In this document: piece after piece, positions 62,094 through 64,000 of the stretch | Position numbering within the stretch: the first letter of the stretch is position 1 | How the letters are laid out: every line of letters starts with the position of its first letter | Notes under the pieces: generated by a model | The model's input: the letters and a program-made list of their open reading frames with translations, nothing else | Told to the model about the DNA's origin: nothing | Database searches by the model: none | Source: CAZPHU01 sp964586285 | Lineage (GTDB): Bacteria; Fibrobacterota; Chitinivibrionia; Chitinivibrionales; CAYFVL01 | Reading direction: 5' to 3' | Length of the DNA: 64,000 nucleotides | Assembly (NCBI GenBank): GCA_964586285.1 | Contig: CAZPHU010000003.1 | Coordinates: 16,784-80,783 of the forward strand | Made by a program: the position numbers and the translations under genes

Positions 62094-63376
62094 ATGTCTT
62101 GATGATGACTAATACTTATAAACCGTTTATTGGAGGGGTGGAAAGATCGGTAGAAACATTTAAGGAAAAGTATCTGCAAAGAGGACATCGTGTATATATA
62201 GTCACCCCGGTATACAAGGGAGCCACCGAGCACGAACCGGACATTTTCCGTTTCCCTGCCATCCAGAACTTCAACGGATCCGATTTTTCGGTCAAGCTTC
62301 CTGTTCCGGGGATTTTGATGAAAAAGATTACCGAGTTCGATCCCGATGTGGTGCATTCACATCACCCCTTCCTTATGGGTGATACGGCGTTGAGGGTTTC
62401 GGCAAACCTGAATTTGCCTCTTGTATTTACTTTCCATACTTTTTTCGAACGCTACACCCATTATGTCCCGGGCGACTCAAAGCTGCTGAGGCGCTTTGTG
62501 GCCTCGCTGGCAACCGGGTACGCGAATCTGAGCGACCATGTGATCGCTCCAAGCGAAAGTGTAAAGAACATCCTGCGGGAGCGGGGGGTTGGAAGCCCGA
62601 TAAGTGTCGTGCCTACCGGCATTTCGGTATCTGAATTCGAGCGGGGAGATGGCAGAGGGGTTCGAAGGGCTCTGGGCATAGGCGAGAGTGCTTTTCTGGC
62701 GGGTTTTGTGAGCAGACTGGCACCTGAGAAAAACATAGAGTTTCTGTGCCGTGCATTGAGCCGTTTCCTCATGAAAAGGCCGGATGCACACTTTATTGTC
62801 GTAGGCAAGGGTCCCTCGGAAGATTATATGCGCGATATGTTTAGAACGGCGGAAGTTGATTCCCGCGTCCATTTCACCGGCCTTCTGGAAGGCCAACAGC
62901 TTGCGGATGCCTACCACGCCATGGACGTATTTACTTTTGCATCCCACACTGAAACCCAGGGAATCGTGATAGCGGAGGCCATGGCCGCATCGGTTCCGGT
63001 AGTGGCTCTGAATGCAACGGGTATCCGGGAGGTAATCAAGGACGGCCGAAATGGAAGACTTCTGGACCGTGATGATGAATACCTGTTCTCGGAAGTGCTT
63101 CTGGAGCTGGCCGATATGGATGCGGCCAGGCGCCGCGAGATGGCACAGGAGGCGAGGAAAACCGCCGATGAGTATTCGATCGAGCGCAGCGTCGGCAAGC
63201 TTCTTCAAATCTACGAAAAGGTTTCGGTACGAGACCGCTTCATCAACGGTCCGGTCAAAGACACCCCCTGGAATGAAGCTGTCAGGCGAATACATGCGGA
63301 ATGGGAGCTTCTGGTGAACACTGCGCGCGCAACCCGGGCGGCATTGTCTGGTACCGAGGATCCCAAAAATCTTTGA
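62090..63376 (+). CDS. GT4-family glycosyltransferase
   Basis: A 428-residue retaining glycosyltransferase with a GT-B fold. The N-terminal acceptor domain carries TNTYKPFIGGVERSV; the C-terminal nucleotide-sugar domain contains GFVSRLAPEKNIEFL and the ETQGIVIAEAMAASVPVVAL segment with the family EX7E pair. The closest functional relatives are bacterial alpha-mannosyl- and glucosyltransferases such as those that build glycolipids. The start overlaps the glycosidase stop by 4 bp, so the two are translationally coupled and share a sigma-54 promoter. The C-terminal 50 residues are helical and extra. Confidence 0.94.
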   Translation: MNVLMMTNTYKPFIGGVERSVETFKEKYLQRGHRVYIVTPVYKGATEHEPDIFRFPAIQNFNGSDFSVKLPVPGILMKKITEFDPDVVHSHHPFLMGDTALRVSANLNLPLVFTFHTFFERYTHYVPGDSKLLRRFVASLATGYANLSDHVIAPSESVKNILRERGVGSPISVVPTGISVSEFERGDGRGVRRALGIGESAFLAGFVSRLAPEKNIEFLCRALSRFLMKRPDAHFIVVGKGPSEDYMRDMFRTAEVDSRVHFTGLLEGQQLADAYHAMDVFTFASHTETQGIVIAEAMAASVPVVALNATGIREVIKDGRNGRLLDRDDEYLFSEVLLELADMDAARRREMAQEARKTADEYSIERSVGKLLQIYEKVSVRDRFINGPVKDTPWNEAVRRIHAEWELLVNTARATRAALSGTEDPKNL

Positions 63377-63419
63377 AAAAGATTAGCATGCGCTCTTAAG
63401 TACAGCGCTAAAACTATAG

Positions 63420-63665
63420 GAACTTGTCTCAAAGACCGGCGACCTGGAGCTTGCCGCTGGTGTGCGGCGAAACTTCCGGATGTACGATCCATTGGAGTTC
63501 TTGGCCAATGTGACGCAGCACATCCCCAATAAAAGGGAACATCAAGTACGGTATTACGGGTGGTACTTCAATAAGCGGCGAGGTATGCGAAAGGCACAGA
63601 GTGCTAAGGATTCTGAGCATGTATCCGCGGAGACTGTCGATGAGTACTGGACCAGACTTGCCGAG
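63420..63665 (+). pseudogene. IS91/IS801-type transposase C-terminal fragment
   Basis: An open stretch between stops contains RRNFRMYDPLEFLANVTQHIP and VRYYGWYFNKRRGMRK, typical of the C-terminal part of IS91-family (Y2) transposases. Everything upstream of the fragment is missing and the frame continues into unrelated sequence, so this is a remnant. No terminal repeats are discernible. It marks past insertion at the end of the GT4 operon. Confidence 0.7.
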
Positions 63666-63958
63666 TTCAGGTCCCCATTTCAGCGCAAATGTCGAATCAC
63701 CCGGACTGCACTCTCAAATAAATTTATTCCCGTCCATTTTTCGAACATTTCATGGCTGTACGCCCTTTGTCTCTGCTTTCCTCTTTTTTCGTGTATTTCG
63801 TGGTCTGTTAGCCTTTTGTCTCCGCCTCCTTCCTCTTCTTTGTTCTCATTTTCTCCTAACGTCCTCCTAATCAAAAACTATCCTCATTTACATCATATTT
63901 TCAATAAAAGACAAGTATCTTTTGGTAGTGCTTTTTAACTTAATCAAATGGAGGTCGC
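63666..63958. other. Non-coding tail between the transposase remnant and the last gene
   Basis: The sequence is a T-rich stretch with the kind of TTCGTGTATTTCGTGG tract often seen around decayed mobile DNA. No supported gene; the open frames are artefacts of composition. Confidence 0.35.
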
Positions 63959-64000
63959 ATGAAGAAAAGCAGATCCATTCACAGTCTTATCTGTTTTGGC
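63959..64000 (+). CDS. Start of a further gene, 3' end outside the window
   Basis: ATG at 63959 preceded by GGAGG five bases upstream. The visible product MKKSRSIHSLICFG has a basic N-terminus followed by hydrophobic residues, as in the start of a signal peptide. The function cannot be judged from 14 residues. Confidence 0.6.
   Translation, partial: MKKSRSIHSLICFG

Overview
The window is about 64 kb of a Gram-negative bacterial chromosome. The Gram-negative call rests on a TonB-dependent receptor and on secreted enzymes with signal peptides. It carries two secreted cellulases (GH9 and GH5), several long sensor kinases, a c-di-GMP enzyme and oxygen-defence genes typical of an anaerobe or microaerophile (superoxide reductase, hemerythrin, encapsulated ferritin). 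This fits a cellulolytic member of the FCB/Fibrobacterota type, but no rRNA or marker gene is present and the assignment is inference. No rRNA, tRNA or CRISPR array was seen.

Layout. 0-11 kb: the end of a NifA-like AAA+ regulator, ptsP, aspS, a PAS-GGDEF-EAL protein, trpB2 and a hybrid histidine kinase. 11-26 kb: a metallo-beta-lactamase-fold protein, GH5 cellulase, an unusual PHP/kinase-like fusion, a TonB-dependent receptor, a MetY-type enzyme, GH9 cellulase, and small genes separated by palindromic intergenic repeats. 26-40 kb: HrpA helicase, PAP2 phosphatase, DUF116, a ParA plus ribbon-helix-helix pair, a periplasmic-sensor hybrid kinase, a DUF2267/flavin oxidoreductase/PNPOx-like run, MarC and a STAS protein.

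40-63 kb is the most interesting part. Six sequences match the sigma-54 (-24/-12) promoter consensus, each in an intergenic region and correctly oriented. They precede (1) a sigma-54 activator response regulator, (2) a ferredoxin - encapsulated ferritin - encapsulin - superoxide reductase cluster with a class I aldolase gene beyond it, (3) a divergent single-domain response regulator, (4) a hemerythrin, (5) a five-gene pfkB-ppsA-fpg-PII-like-DUF2267 operon and (6) a six-hairpin glycosidase plus GT4 glycosyltransferase operon. Between them lie a second PTS Enzyme I, a PRC-barrel protein and an M50 protease with CBS domains. I infer a sigma-54-controlled stress or dormancy regulon joining iron storage, oxygen detoxification, redirection of sugar phosphates, DNA repair and polysaccharide metabolism. 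The response regulator at 40.5 kb is the obvious candidate activator.

The right edge holds a decayed IS91-type transposase fragment and the first codons of another gene.
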